Both the position numbers and the translations under genes were made by a program. Below the pieces are notes generated by a model that saw only the letters and a list, made by a program, of their open reading frames with translations, made no database searches and was not told the origin of the DNA. Of a DNA stretch of 64,000 bases, positions 52,633-63,689 are shown one piece after another. Position 1 is the stretch's first letter; each line of letters begins with the position of its first letter. Location: contig JAWHQI010000276.1 in the NCBI GenBank assembly GCA_033032865.1, positions 1,302,001 to 1,366,000 of the forward strand, given 5' to 3'. The DNA is from Dactylorhiza incarnata. Its lineage: Eukaryota; Streptophyta; Magnoliopsida; Asparagales; Orchidaceae.

Positions 52633-54531
52633 TTGCAGGTAAGTCCAAATACCAACCAATCTTCAATTTGGTATTTGGACAGTGGCTGCTCCAGGCACAT
52701 GACTGGAGTCAGAAAGTATTTGAAAGAATTCATCCCTGTGGAGAATGGACCGACCGTCATCTTTGGAGGTTCAGAAAAGGGAGTTACCAGGGGCTACGGA
52801 AATATCTCTAATGGGTTAGTCACCATCACAAAGGTAGCCTATGTGGAGGGGTTGAGACACAACCTCATAAGCATAAGTCAGATTTGTGATCTAGGTTTTG
52901 TCATTACCTTCCACAAGGATAAGTGTCTGATTAAGAAGTCCTCAGATTCCAAGACTATCTTAACTGGCACTCGGAGTGGGAATATTTATTGCTTAAATTT
53001 CCTGAATATAAATTCTTCCATGCCCATATGTCTAGTAGCCGATGATAAAGAGGCTCTATGTGTACAATGGCACAAGAGACTTGCACACATCAACTACAAG
53101 ACAATAGGCAAGCTTTTCTCGCTAAACTTAGTCAGAGATGGACCTGATATTAAGTGCATCAGAGATGGTCTTTGTCAAGCCAGCCAACTTGGAAAGCAGA
53201 CTAGGACTAGCTTCAAAAGCATTTATAACAAAGAGTCGTCAAGGTGCTTATTTTTATTGCACATGGATCTATTTGGTCCCATGTCAGTTCATAGCTTAGG
53301 AGGGAAGGCATACACCCTTGTAGTTGTTGATGACTACTCAAGGTTCACTTGGGTCTTCTTCCTCAAAAAGAAATCAGATACACTAGACATCTTGAAGAAT
53401 TTTGTCAGGCAAATCCAGAATGAGATGAACTGCTCGGTGGTCAAATTCAGAAGTGACCATGGGAAAGAATTTCAGTCAGGGGCCATGACAGAATTCTGCC
53501 AAGACCTAGGCATCTCCCAAGAATTCTGCTCCCCCAGAACTCCTCAACAGAATGGAGTTGCTGAAAGGAAGAACAGAACCTTGATAGAGGCCAGTAGGAC
53601 ATTGCTGAGTGACTCCTCATTACCAGAGTACTTCTGGGCTGATGCTGTCAACACTGCTTGTCATGTGATAAATAGGGCCTCAATCATCAAAGACCATAAG
53701 AAAACTCCCTGTGAGCTAATGAAGGGCAGAAAACCAACTCTATCCTACTTTAGGATCTTTGGTAGCAAATGTTATGTCCTTAATAATGGGAAATCCAAAC
53801 TTACTAAGTTTGCTGAGAAAAGTAGTGAGGGTATTTTCGTTGGATACAGCTCCTACAGCAGGGCATACAGAGTATACAACCTCAATACCCAAATAGTGGA
53901 AGAATCTGTTCATATTGTATTTGATGAAACTAGCCTTATACATAAGGGCTGGTCTAGTTCTTTAGTGAATGCAGGTACAAGGGAAAGATTGGAGAAGCTT
54001 TCCATTGCAGACAATGCTGACACCACACTCAACTACAAGAATCAGTCAGTAATGGTGGAAATAGAAGTGGAACCTGCAGAAGATACAGAAATAGATGAAG
54101 AATTGCAGGATGAAGAAGTAGCTCATACTGATATACCCAGAATATTACCAACTGCACTGAGACAAGTAAGAGATCATCCTCAAGAGCAGATAATAGGAAA
54201 TGTCAACCAAGGTGTGTTGACAAGAATTAGAGCTGCAAATCAAGCATTGTACCTGAGTTTCCTTTCTCAAATTGAACCCAAGAAATTTGAGGAAGCAAAT
54301 AAGGATCCATTCTGGACTACTGCAATGCAGGAGGAACTGAATCAATTTAAAAGATGTAAGGTGTGGAAATTGGTTCCAAGACCCCAAGGACACAACATCA
54401 TAGGAACCAAATGGGTCTACAGGAACAAAATGAATGAAAATGGAGTAATCACCAAGAATAAAGCAAGATTAGTAGCAAAAGCTGCAGACAAGAGGAGGGA
54501 ATCGATTTTGATCAGACATTTGCTCCAGTAG
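52633..54531 (+). pseudogene. pol: Pol of C2: protease and integrase, start of RT
   Basis: The frame follows the TAA at 52624 directly. Protease motif: WYLDSGCSRHMTG near 52670. The pre-integrase zinc domain (QWHKRLAHINYKTI to CQASQLGKQ) lies near 53065-53200. The integrase core has HMDLFGPM, VKFRSDHGKEF and PQQNGVAERKNR, that is D, D and E. RT begins at FWTTAMQEELNQFKRCKVW and GTKWVYRNKMNENG. A frameshift of one base near 54480 ([10 protein letters not shown] in place of a GCRQEEG-type continuation) ends this ORF. Confidence 0.9.
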
Positions 54532-55799
54532 CCAGACTGGAAGCAATCAGATTGTTCCTAGCCTGTGCAGCATTCAAAGGCTTCAAGATCTACCAAATGG
54601 ATGTGAAGTCAGCCTTCCTAAATGGTGACCTTAAAGAGGAAGTATATGTAGAGCAGCCTTCAGGTTTTGTCGACTCTACTCATCCTGACTATGTTTACTT
54701 TCTTAGAAAAGCCCTTTATGGCTTAAAGCAGACACCTAGGGCCTGGTGTGAGACTCTGTCAAGCTTTCTAATTGAGAACAAGTTCTCAAGGGGAAAGATT
54801 GATAAGACATTGTTCCTAAGGGAAGTAAAGGGAAAGATCTTGCAAGTGCAGATCTATGTTGATGACATTATCATTGGCTCTACAGACAACAATCTCTGCA
54901 AAAAGTTTGCCAACTTGATGCAGGGAAAGTTTGAAATGAGCAGTGTGGGTGAGCTCAAATACTTCCTAGGTCTCCAAGTGAAATTATCTGAAGATGGCAT
55001 TTTCATCTCTCAGACCAAATTCACTAGGGAGCTAGTCAAGAAATTTGGTTTGGAGAGTGCTTCTTCCATGAAAACTCCAATGGGAACCAATGTGTCTCTG
55101 GACAAGGATGAAAAGGGCATACCCTTTGATGAAACCAAGTACAGATGCATGATTGGATCCTTGCTTTATCTCACTGCCAGTAGGCCTGACATAATGTTTG
55201 CAACGTGTGTCCGTGCTCGATATCATGTGAATCCCAAGGCATCTCACTATGTCTCTGTGAAGAGAATTCTAAGATACCTAAAGGGTACATCTAATCTTGG
55301 CCTATGGTACCCTAGGAACAATGAATGTGAACTGACGGGTTATTCAGATGCAGATTATGCAGGATGCAAGGAAGATAGAAAGAGCACCTCCGGAACATGT
55401 CAATTCCTTGGAGGAAGACTGATTTCCTGGAGCAGTAAGAAGCAGACGAGTGTGGCAATCTCAACCGCAGAATAAGCGTACATCTCTGCTGGCAGCTGCT
55501 GTGCCCAACTGTTATGGATTCAACATCAACTTGAAGACTACAACATAAAGATGACCAAAACACCCCTGTTTTGTGACTCTTCAAGTGCTATCTCAATTGC
55601 TAAGAACCCTGTATCTCACAGCAGGACTAAGCATATTGAGATCAGGTATTACTTCATCAAGGATCATGTGGAGAATGAAGATATCACACTTAAATTTGTC
55701 CCAACAGACAAACAAGTGGCTGATATATTTACCAAGCCCCTAGATGAAGCTAAGTTTAACTTCTTCAAATTCCAATTGGGGATGTTAAACTTAGAATGA
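54532..55799 (+). pseudogene. pol: Pol of C2: RT and RNase H
   Basis: RT continues with [28 protein letters not shown] in short blocks and the catalytic [10 protein letters not shown] near 54855-54885, then [18 protein letters not shown] and [14 protein letters not shown]. RNase H shows [19 protein letters not shown], a stop at 55473 (AISTAE then AYISAGSCCAQ), CDSSSAISIAKNP and TKHIEIRYYFIKD. It ends at the stop at 55797. The catalytic YVDD is intact. The frameshift upstream and the stop in RNase H would prevent a functional product. Confidence 0.9.
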
Positions 55800-56178
55800 A
55801 ACTCAACTCTATTATTTACTAATGCCTTTCTAGATGAGTTGTTAGAAATTCTCACAGGACTTCAATGAATCACGACTAAGCAAGGGGAGCCATTCCCTAC
55901 TTAGAGGAGCAACTAGGTCAAGAATACTTGAAAGCTTTGAATGAAGGCAAGAAGTCAGAAAGGGGTAGAAAGAGTGCTCAAAGAAGAAACATCAAATCAA
56001 GGGGAAGCTACAAAATTGATGTACTCAAAGACACCCTAAAGACAGGGGGAGCAAATCAAGGGGGAGCTAGCTCAAAGATAAGTTATATCTTGACACACCT
56101 TCTGTTAAGATTATGATATTTATTGTCATGTGAAGTAGTCTTGAAATGAGATTCTGACTTCTTTAAATAGGGGGAGAT
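55800..56178 (+). other. Noncoding 3' spacer of C2 with polypurine tract
   Basis: Between the pol stop and the 3' LTR there are 379 bases with several GGGGGAGC phrases and no motif-bearing ORF. The polypurine tract AGGGGGAGAT is at 56169-56178, next to the LTR start. Confidence 0.75.
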
Positions 56179-57748
56179 TGTTGGGAATCGTGCCCAAATG
56201 ATTCCTGATTTGAAGAAGTCATCATGTCAAGAATACTTCACTTTGTATTTGATCATACATCTAGTTCATAATCTCAGGAGAATACAAGTATACAAGTATA
56301 CATCATCGAGAAGGACAGAAGGGATGGTAGGCAAAGTATGCTTATCGCTGTAATGATAGGCAAAGCAAACGCAGAGATACTATCAAAGAAATGCATGTCG
56401 TCGAGAAGAATGAAGTATCGTCGACATCAAAATAGAGGCCATGTCGACAAGACAATACTACAATTACAATGACAGAATGAACAAAGAAAGTTCCAACGAC
56501 ATAGTCAAACTCAGCATATCGTCGTATATATAGGAACGCCAGTATGTCTCGTATCGTTGGAATGCAAGCGGCGGAGGCAGAAGCAAGAAGATCTGAGAAG
56601 AATTTCCAAAGCACAAGGAGCCGACAAAGGGAAGTTGTCGAGAGATATTCCATGTCGTCGTAATGATGGAATATATCATCGAGACAAATTTAAATCTTGT
56701 GGACGCGTGCTGTCAGCAATTAATGACGCCGCCTGGTTGTTCAATCAGCGCGTGCACTTAAAGTTTCGAGGTATTTGCGCGTGCTAAAAAGATTTGGAGA
56801 TCTGACACATAAAGGAACTTTTCAGAAGACCGTTGGGTGACCCCTCTCTGTCTTATAAAAGGACATATGAGGTTGCCCTAAAAGATCGATCATTCAAGAA
56901 AGAACTTGCGTACGAAGCAAATCGAACAACACAAGCACCGCAAGAAAGAAAGAAGCAGTCACCCCCATCGACTGCTAAGATGCCAATCCACATCTGGCTA
57001 AGAAAAAATTGAAGAAGAACCGTGCATTCAAGATCTGATTCAGAAGCATTCTCTTCATTCTCAAGAAGCCGATCATCATCAGGCTAAGGTTGCCGATCAA
57101 CATCAGGCAGAAGAAACAGTTTATATCTGTAATCTCTTGTAAGGCTTGCGGGCCATATTTTCTAGCTTGAGGGCTGGAGAGCTGTGAGGCTTGAGGGGCA
57201 AGGGCAGTGCACTCGCGGGTGTGATTTGTCGAGCTTGCGGGCTCGGGGGCAGTAGGGACTTGCGGGTCTAGGCTGTTGGGACTTACGGGTCCGAAAGGTA
57301 GGGCTTGAGGGCCTGAGTGTCGAGCTTGCGGGCTCGGGGGGCAGTAGGGACTTGCGGGTCTAGGGTGTTGGTACTTGCGGGTCTGAAAGGTAGGGCTTGA
57401 GGGCCTGAGTGTCGAGCTTGCGGGCTCGGGGGTAGTAGGGGCTTGAGGGCCTAGGCTGTTGGGACTTGCGGGTCCGTGTTGTAAGGCTTGAGGGCCTGAA
57501 CCTTTTGGCGGAGTTTGCCGAGCCTAGCGGATCGCTGGTTAGGCGCAGAGGGACAGAGGACTACTCAAGACACCCGGTCTTGAGGAACCTCTATAGATCT
57601 TGTGTCATCTGGTGAAATTTGTTTGCGTGTTTTCTTTTGTGCATTACTTAGTTTCTGATAACTCACGCTCGTAATTCAAAAAGCATCAAGATCACCTAAC
57701 CCCCCCCCCCCCCCCCCCCCCCTTTAGGTGAACGTTCCATAACAAACA
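56179..57748 (+). mobile_element. 3' LTR of C2
   Basis: It starts TGTTGGGAATCGTGCCC and ends CCATAACAAACA. It repeats the 5' LTR with scattered substitutions and carries a 23-base C tract at 57700-57722 where the 5' LTR has CCCCCCACCCC. The TATA box is at 56854. Confidence 0.9.
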
Positions 57749-57753
57749 TGTTC

Positions 57754-58275
57754 TTCATACAGCCCTCTCAAGAATTCCGAGAATAGAATTCCTACAACCT
57801 TCTTTCCTCTCCTTCTTTCTCATTCTGTAAAAGAGTTTTATTAATTCCTCTTCAAAGGATTCAGTGGTTCAAGATCTCCTTATCAAAAGATCTGGTGGTT
57901 CAAGGGATCCTTATCAAAAGATCTGGTGGTTCATGATCTCCTTGTCAAAAGATTAGTGGTTCTAAGAGTCTCCTTATAAAAATACTCAGGCACTGTGGTC
58001 AATCCCTACCAGGTGGTAGAAGAGCGGAGTACCCATATTTTGGGGAACCCCTATAAAAAATATGCGTGTCTTCTGGTTGCAAATTTTCTGTGTTGTCCGA
58101 AGATCTTTCTATTCTGCCGTTATTTCTTGCACCTTATTTATTCTGCCTGTTGTCTTGTTCAGCATATATCCTTAGTTAAGTTAATTGTTTTCACAGTTAG
58201 GATAGAAATAAATTTAAATCTCTATTCACCCCCCTCCTCTAGAGGATTCTCAGAGGCACACTGTGCACTTTCAGG
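57754..58275 (+). mobile_element. 3' LTR of copia C1, third segment
   Basis: After the second TGTTC copy the C1 LTR resumes. It has a 31-base tandem repeat (57864-57985) and ends with the copia-type phrase TTCACCCCCCTCCTCTAGAG and GAGGCACA. The exact right end is uncertain: candidates with CA lie between 58260 and 58273. Joined with 36953-37866 and 46990-47250, the LTR is about 1.7 kb. Confidence 0.65.
57864..57985. repeat. 31-bp tandem repeat, four copies
   Basis: GTGGTTCAAGATCTCCTTAT and variants start at 57864, 57895, 57926 and 57956, giving a step of 30-31 bases. The units also share CAAAAGATCTG. Confidence 0.85.
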
Positions 58276-59524
58276 ACTGTACTAATGTTTAAATTTGTGT
58301 GCATAAAGGAGGTTGTTCTACCACTAACTAGCAGTGGTGTCTGGACAGTGGATGCTCCATGCATATGACTGGAGCAAAAGAGGTGTTGGAAAACTACATG
58401 GCCATGGAAGGCCCTAAGGTAATTTGTGGTAACTCCCATTCTGGACAGACTAGAGGATATGGTGTGCTCAAAGTTGGAGAAATCTCTTTTTCTAAGGTAG
58501 CTTATGTTGAAGGACTTCAACACAACCTAATTAGTATTATTCAATTATGTGATGGTGAATACAAATTAGTCTTCACTAAGTCCTTATGTCATATAGTTAG
58601 CTTTGCAACTAATTAGTATTAACAGGGCTTAGAAAAGGTACGGTATATGTAGTAGACTTAGACTGCACTAAATCTGAAGTGTCTATTTATTTCAATCTTA
58701 GAAAATAATGAGTTATGGCATAGGAGACTCAGTCATCTAAACTTTAAATCAATAGCTAAACTATCCAAACACAATTTAGTAAGAGGCTTACCAATTGGTA
58801 AGTTTAGGAATGACCATCCCTGTAGATCATATTAACTAGCAAAACAAACCAGTTCATCATTCAAACCAATTGGCAAAAATGATTCCCCTAGAACCCTTTA
58901 CCTGTTGCACATGGATCTATTTGGTCCTATCTCCACTCAAAGCTTAGCAGGTAAGTACTATACATTAGTCATTGTAGATGACTTTTCTAGATTCAGCTGG
59001 GTGTTCTTAATAAGAGCTAAGTCAAAAATCTTCAAGATCCTCTCAAGAATCCTTAAACAGATTCAATCTGAATTCAATAGTCAGGTTGTTATGATCAGAA
59101 GTGTTCATGGTACTGAGTTTGAAAACTAGTTAATTTGTAGATTTTGTGAGGATGAAGGGATAAGACAAAGTTTTTCAGCTCCTAGAAATCCCCAATAAAA
59201 TAGGGGGGTTGAAAGGAAAAAATAGAGCTCTAATTGAATCACGAAGGACATTATTAGCCGAATCCAATTTGCCAAAGTCCTTTTGGGCAGAGACAGTGAA
59301 TACATATAACTATGTTCTAAATAGAAGTCTCATCCACAAAACTTAGTTAAAGACACCCTATGAAGTATTGACGACAAAGACACCTATAGACACATTCTTT
59401 AAAAATTTTGGGTGTACTTGCTTCATTCTGAACAATGGAAAAAACCAACTTGCCAAATTTCACAAGATGGTTGATGATGAGATATTCTTGGGATAATACT
59501 CATCAAGCAAGGCCTATATGTGAT
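58276..59524 (+). pseudogene. pol: Ty1/copia C3 fragment: protease and integrase
   Basis: The protease motif WCLDSGCSMHMTG is near 58340-58378, with TRGYGVLKVGEISFSKVAYVEG downstream. The pre-integrase region (LWHRRLSHLN-like, near 58715) is badly decayed. The integrase core reads HMDLFGPISTQSL, VIVDDFSRFSWVF and IRSVHGTEFEN, where the second catalytic aspartate (SDHG in C2) is VHG. It continues past a stop to a degraded integrase C-terminus (FWAETVN, YVLNRSLIHKT) that closely matches C1, and is cut at 59524 by G4. Many stops are present. It is a second copy of the C1 family or a close relative. Confidence 0.85.
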
Positions 59525-60571
59525 TGTCACAACCCGCATTTTCCCAACATTTAAAATGCTATCAGAGTAGGGAAAGCTACGCGTTGTGATGCCACGTCAC
59601 GTAGGGGACGCCTACTGACGTTAAGGCAACTCATCCTTCTTCGCAGTTCAAGCAATTATTTTTATTAACACATGGCGATTCAAATATAATTTGTGCAGAA
59701 AATTAACAAGTTGCGTCCCTCGGCTAGGTGGATCAACTAGTCCACGCTTTTAAAATATAGTTTTACGCAGCGAAAAAATACTTGATTTAATTACTTAGTG
59801 GCCTAAGTGTACATGAAGACCAAGTAAGGTGCACCATGCATGATCGAATGTGTGGATTTACTATATATAAAAGTAGATTTATCATGCGCAGAAAGTAGTG
59901 AGATTAACATTTCAAATCATGATATGCAATGCTACAATTACCTTAGCATATCTAAGCAAGGGGCTATAAGCCAACCCACATCTAACTATTCTAGAGCAAG
60001 TGTTCAAAAGTAAACAATAAATAACAACAGCAGAGAAACAAAAGTTTAACCACACGGCACCACGGGCGTCAACACCTGACACGAACCCATGGCCCGACAA
60101 GTCCACAGAATACCCTACCTCAAGAGAGTCAGAAGACGGTAACTAAAGCAACTCCGCACTAACACCTGCTACTGCCCAGAACCTGAGGCATTCAAAGAAA
60201 GAACACCTCAGATGCAAGTTAGAAGTGCTGCAGAAAACAAGAAAGTAAGCAAACCTCTGCGAGACCGGAGGGAAACAGAAGCTGCAAGGATTAGTGACGA
60301 CAACACTAGCCATAAATAATCATCAGGAAAAATGAAACATGATAATCAACAGGAAAAAGAAACAGCAAAAGTAACTGATATTCAGCAGAAAAACACTCAT
60401 CAAACGAAGGTGTGGAAACAGGCAAGGTCAAAACTCGCCACAAGCAGATAACCATCAACTTTCAAATTATTAATCATGTTACTCTTGTTCAGAATTATAG
60501 AGACTGATTAGCTCATCAGAAAAAGAGAAGCCGTGCGGGGATAATTCCATCACACATCGTCACGACCCTCA

Positions 60572-60688
60572 GAGCACCGCACCGGTGGCACCGCCAACAT
60601 CGTGTACGACCTCCAACAGAATTTATTATTTTAAAAGAGCATCGCACCGGTGGCACCGCCAACATCGTGTACGACCTCCAACAGAATT
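60572..60688. repeat. 52-bp direct duplication in the G4 LTR
   Basis: GAGCACCGCACCGGTGGCAC and the following 32 bases (60572-60623) recur at 60637-60688 with one change, 13 bases apart. Confidence 0.9.
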
Positions 60689-61249
60689 CACATTTTCATG
60701 CATTTTCAAAGGAATAGGGGCGAGGCCCATCAGAACATTTGGCAACATTTTTGGTTAACAAGATGAGCAAAATTATATTGAGTAAAAAGGAGCAAAAGTG
60801 AGGCAGATGATAAAACTCAGCATAATACTAAATATTGGAAGCAAAGGCGAGAAAAAAATAAAGGGGTTTTAGCAAAGAGAAGGAGCAAGATCACCACTTG
60901 CCTTCAAATCACCGGAATCGTTCTCCGAACAACTCCTCGTCATAGATCGGCCCAAAAGGAGGCACGACGAGGCGAGATCTACAGAAAAATGGCCAAAACG
61001 AAGGTTAGGGCCGAAAAACCTAACGAAAAAGTTTCACGAAACGGAAGGAAATTACCACGAGGACGAAGCTCTCGTCGAGAGCTTTACGAATCTATGCTCG
61101 GCTCGCGATTTGGACCACCGGAGCTCCGTCGGCGGCGACCGGAAGATTCAAGAAAACGCCGCCCCCGTCGCTCGTTTTTCTCTCTGGTTCAGACAGAATG
61201 AGGAAGAAGAAGAGGGGCTGAATTTTCTTTCTTTTATGTAACATAACAT

Positions 61250-61335
61250 AATTTAATAATAATAATAATACCATTATTATTATTATTATTAGAAGGAGAA
61301 ATAATAATAAAAATTTCCTTATTATTATTAATAAA
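61250..61335. repeat. ATT/AAT microsatellite
   Basis: Runs of AAT and ATT units in the G4 LTR, including an inverted arrangement (AATAATAATAATA followed by TATTATTATTATTATT) that could form a hairpin. A second short run is at 61795-61830. Confidence 0.9.
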
Positions 61336-61354
61336 AGAAAGGGCTAAAGTCGAA

Positions 61355-61760
61355 CGGGTAAATTTGTCGAGCAGGACAGATTTGACGAACGGCGCTGCTT
61401 ATATTCGTCGAACGGAGTAGAAGCTGGTTTGTCGGGCGGAGGCTGAAGCTGGTTTGTCGAGTAGAGGCTAATTTGTCGAACGGAGGCTAATTTGTCGAAC
61501 GGAGTCTAATTTGTCGAACGCGCATGCCTGAATGTATATATTTATATATAAGGTTTAATAAGGATTCGTCGAACGCATATGGAGGGGGGAGGTAGACGAA
61601 TGGAAAACAAAAACTGAAATTTAAATCTTCGAACGAAGCTCTGCACGTGTATATATATATGATAATGTTTATATAATAATAATATGCGTTTAATTATATA
61701 TATGAAGGGAGGTCGACGAATGCAACTGCTGAAGGGAGGTCGACGAAATCAGCTTGCATG
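61355..61760. repeat. Array of TTGTCGAACGGAG and GTCGACGAA motifs in the G4 LTR
   Basis: GTCGAACGGAG or GTCGACGAAT occurs about a dozen times over 400 bases, mixed with ATATATA stretches. The core TCGA is self-complementary and the spacing is irregular. Confidence 0.75.
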
Positions 61761-62243
61761 AATGAATATATATATATATATATATGTTTATTTATAATAA
61801 GAATAATAATATTATTATTATTATATCACTAAAAATTAAACGAACGCCGAATCCAACGAAAATTTCGCCTAAGGTGAATGGCGGCGCTACGAATCCAACG
61901 GCAAAGTCGGAATCAAAATCTGACGTGTCGTTCTCGAGATATAAATGGCCGAAGTTACGGCGAACTTTAAATATATACAAAACTTCTAAAATGCGCTGAG
62001 GCTCCAAAATGGCTCGGATCGCGACGAAACTTGACGGGCAAGTCTAAAATTAAATAATCTAATTTTCTAACGTAAAATTTTTCAATTCTGGGTCGTTGCA
62101 AAATTTGGTCGACTTAACCCAAACGGACGCGAAAACGCACAAATGACGACGCGCCGCTAAATCGACGTTAAAAGTAACGCGCCGACGTCAAAAACACGCC
62201 ACCACTGAATTAATTAAATACCGAAAAAATTACGGGCGTTACA

Positions 62244-62260
62244 GCCACTCCCCCTAAAAG
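62244..62260 (-). promoter_or_regulatory. Polypurine tract of G4
   Basis: On the minus strand CTTTTAGGGGGAGTGGC directly precedes the LTR start TGTAACGCC. Confidence 0.6.
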
Positions 62261-62284
62261 AAAGTTTCCTCCCGAAACATGACG

Positions 62285-62455
62285 CATAAGCAGGAAATAA
62301 CATTTGGACAAAACAAATGGTGCAGGAGACAACATTTGGACAAATAAATGGTGTAGGAAATAACATTTGGACAAATAATTGTGCAGGAAACAACATTTGG
62401 TCAAATAAATGGTGGAGAAAACAACATTTGGACAAATAATGGTGCAGGAAAAAAA
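62285..62455. repeat. About 30-35 bp tandem repeat, five copies, in the G4 3' untranslated region
   Basis: AACATTTGGACAAATAAATG, usually followed by GTGCAGGAAAC, is repeated five times with small changes between the pol stop and the polypurine tract of G4. Small ORFs across it are repeat artefacts. Confidence 0.85.
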
Positions 62456-62473
62456 AGATTTTACCTGAGCCAA

Positions 62474-63105
62474 TTAAAAGAATAGGTGAGGATGAGACTC
62501 CTGCATAGCTGATTTCAGCTCCCATGTTGCGCTCTCGACGTCATGACTCTGCTAAAGAACTTCTACCATGGGAATAGATTTCCTCTGCAACACACGCTCT
62601 TGAGTCTCTAAAATACGGACAGGTTCCTCAACATAAGACAAATTAGGCTGAAACTGAGGTACCGAATCGAGAACTTGACGTTTGCTGCAGATACACTTCC
62701 TTAACTGACTCACGTGAAACACATCGTGAACATTAGGGAAGGAAGCAGGTAAACCCAATCAAAAGCTGACACTCCGACGCGCTCAATAACCTGGAAAGGT
62801 CCCACATACCGGGGGTCCAACTTGTGGTTCCTTCCAAATCTCTTAACGCCCAGCATCGGAGAAATTTTCAAGAACACCAAGTCCCCAACAATGAACTTCA
62901 GATCCATCCTTCTCCGATTAGCATACTTCTCATACCGCTCATGTGCAATGCGAAGCTTCTCGCGGATATGAGTCACAACAACGCTCATCTCTTCCAAAGA
63001 TTCTGGTCCTAACAACGGACTCTCACCAACCTCGGCCCAAAATAAGGGAGTCTGGCTACGCCTCCCATATAGAGACTTAAACTCCCAACTGATTAAGCAT
63101 AGCAT
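62474..63105 (-). pseudogene. pol: G4 integrase C-terminus with chromodomain
   Basis: On the minus strand the sequence reads LYGRRSQTPLFWAEVGE, FIVGDLVFLKISPMLGVKRFG, LDPRYVGPFQVIERVG, a frameshift near 62740, then VHDVFHVSQLRKCI and a chromodomain-like end (IPMVEVL, stop, SHDVESATWELKSAM, HPHLFF) closing at a stop at 62474. It is the C-terminal part of a chromovirus integrase. At the other side it is separated from the integrase core remnant by about 300 bases of unrelated DNA. Confidence 0.85.
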
Positions 63106-63400
63106 CCCCCGATTATAACTTTAAGTATAAAATTTCAGGAAGGGTAAACCAACCACCACCAATAGCCAACACATTCCAAAATGATGAGGTTTATGTGTGT
63201 AAACTCCAAACAACCACTATAACCCAAGATGGTGATACTTCTAACGAATATAATTCATGGAGCATAAACCCAACCAGCCTCCATACCCCAAAATGATGAA
63301 TTTTTCTAATGAATGAAATTTCCTGGAGCTAATAAATGAAATTTCCTAGAGCTTAACCCAAACAACAAGCAATGAATAGTGAGATTGTCAATAACAACAC
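63106..63400. other. Unidentified insertion inside G4 integrase
   Basis: Coding similarity stops after FAYNNN on one side and resumes at LYGRRS on the other. The roughly 295 bases between have no motif; ATGATGA and AAATTTCCT phrases recur within them (GAAATTTCCTGGAGCT and GAAATTTCCTAGAGCT near 63320-63350). Clear terminal repeats or a target duplication were not found. Confidence 0.4.
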
Positions 63401-63560
63401 TTTCCTGAGAATTGTTATTGTAGGCAAATTCCATCAGTCCAAGACGCTTATCCCAAGCTCCTCCATGCTCCAATGTGTAACATCTGATCATATCTTCCAC
63501 GATCGGATTAACTTTCAGACCCTGAAACTTCTACCAAACTCATCTAGATACGCGACATAA
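63401..63560 (-). pseudogene. pol: G4 integrase core remnant
   Basis: On the minus strand the piece VEDMIRCYTLEHGGAWDKRLGLMEFAYNNN is the part of the integrase just after the catalytic glutamate region. The upstream DDE core is lost: within about 150 bases the sequence passes to RNase H remnants, so a deletion of several hundred bases must have occurred. Confidence 0.75.
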
Positions 63561-63689
63561 AAAAACAAATCCTGGGGTTTCGATCTGACTTCAAACTTAA
63601 GGACATATTTTATCCATTTATTCATGATAGCTCACACAATTTGTGTCTTCGGAAAAACCTCATCAAACTGATAACTAATTAATACCAGC

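Larger units (their letters stand above)
47256..57748 (+). mobile_element. Ty1/copia C2 (SIRE-like), full-length but mutated, TSD TGTTC
   Basis: The element lies between TGTTC at 47251-47255 and 57749-57753. It has a 5' LTR (47256-48813), an iMet primer site split by a solo LTR, a long gag with two zinc-knuckle regions, protease, integrase, RT, RNase H, a polypurine tract and a 3' LTR (56179-57748). Protease followed by integrase before RT is the copia order. The LTRs differ visibly at several percent of sites, so it is older than G3. Stops and frameshifts in gag and pol make it nonautonomous. It has no large ORF between pol and the 3' LTR, unlike C1. Confidence 0.95.
59525..62243 (-). mobile_element. 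3' LTR of minus-strand chromovirus G4
   Basis: On the minus strand the LTR starts TGTAACGCCCGTAATTTTTT (from 62243) and ends GCGGGTTGTGACA (59525), 2719 bases. It interrupts C3; the base string GTGAT precedes it at 59520-59524 and should recur at the other end of G4 outside the window. It contains ATT microsatellites, a GTCGAACGGAG array and a 52-base duplication. A 70-codon ORF at 60989 has an RR-rich sequence without a known motif and is not called. Confidence 0.8.

Noticed and set aside
60989..61201. 70-codon Arg-rich ORF in the G4 LTR
   Set aside because: It lies inside a noncoding LTR on the strand opposite to the element and resembles no family I know.
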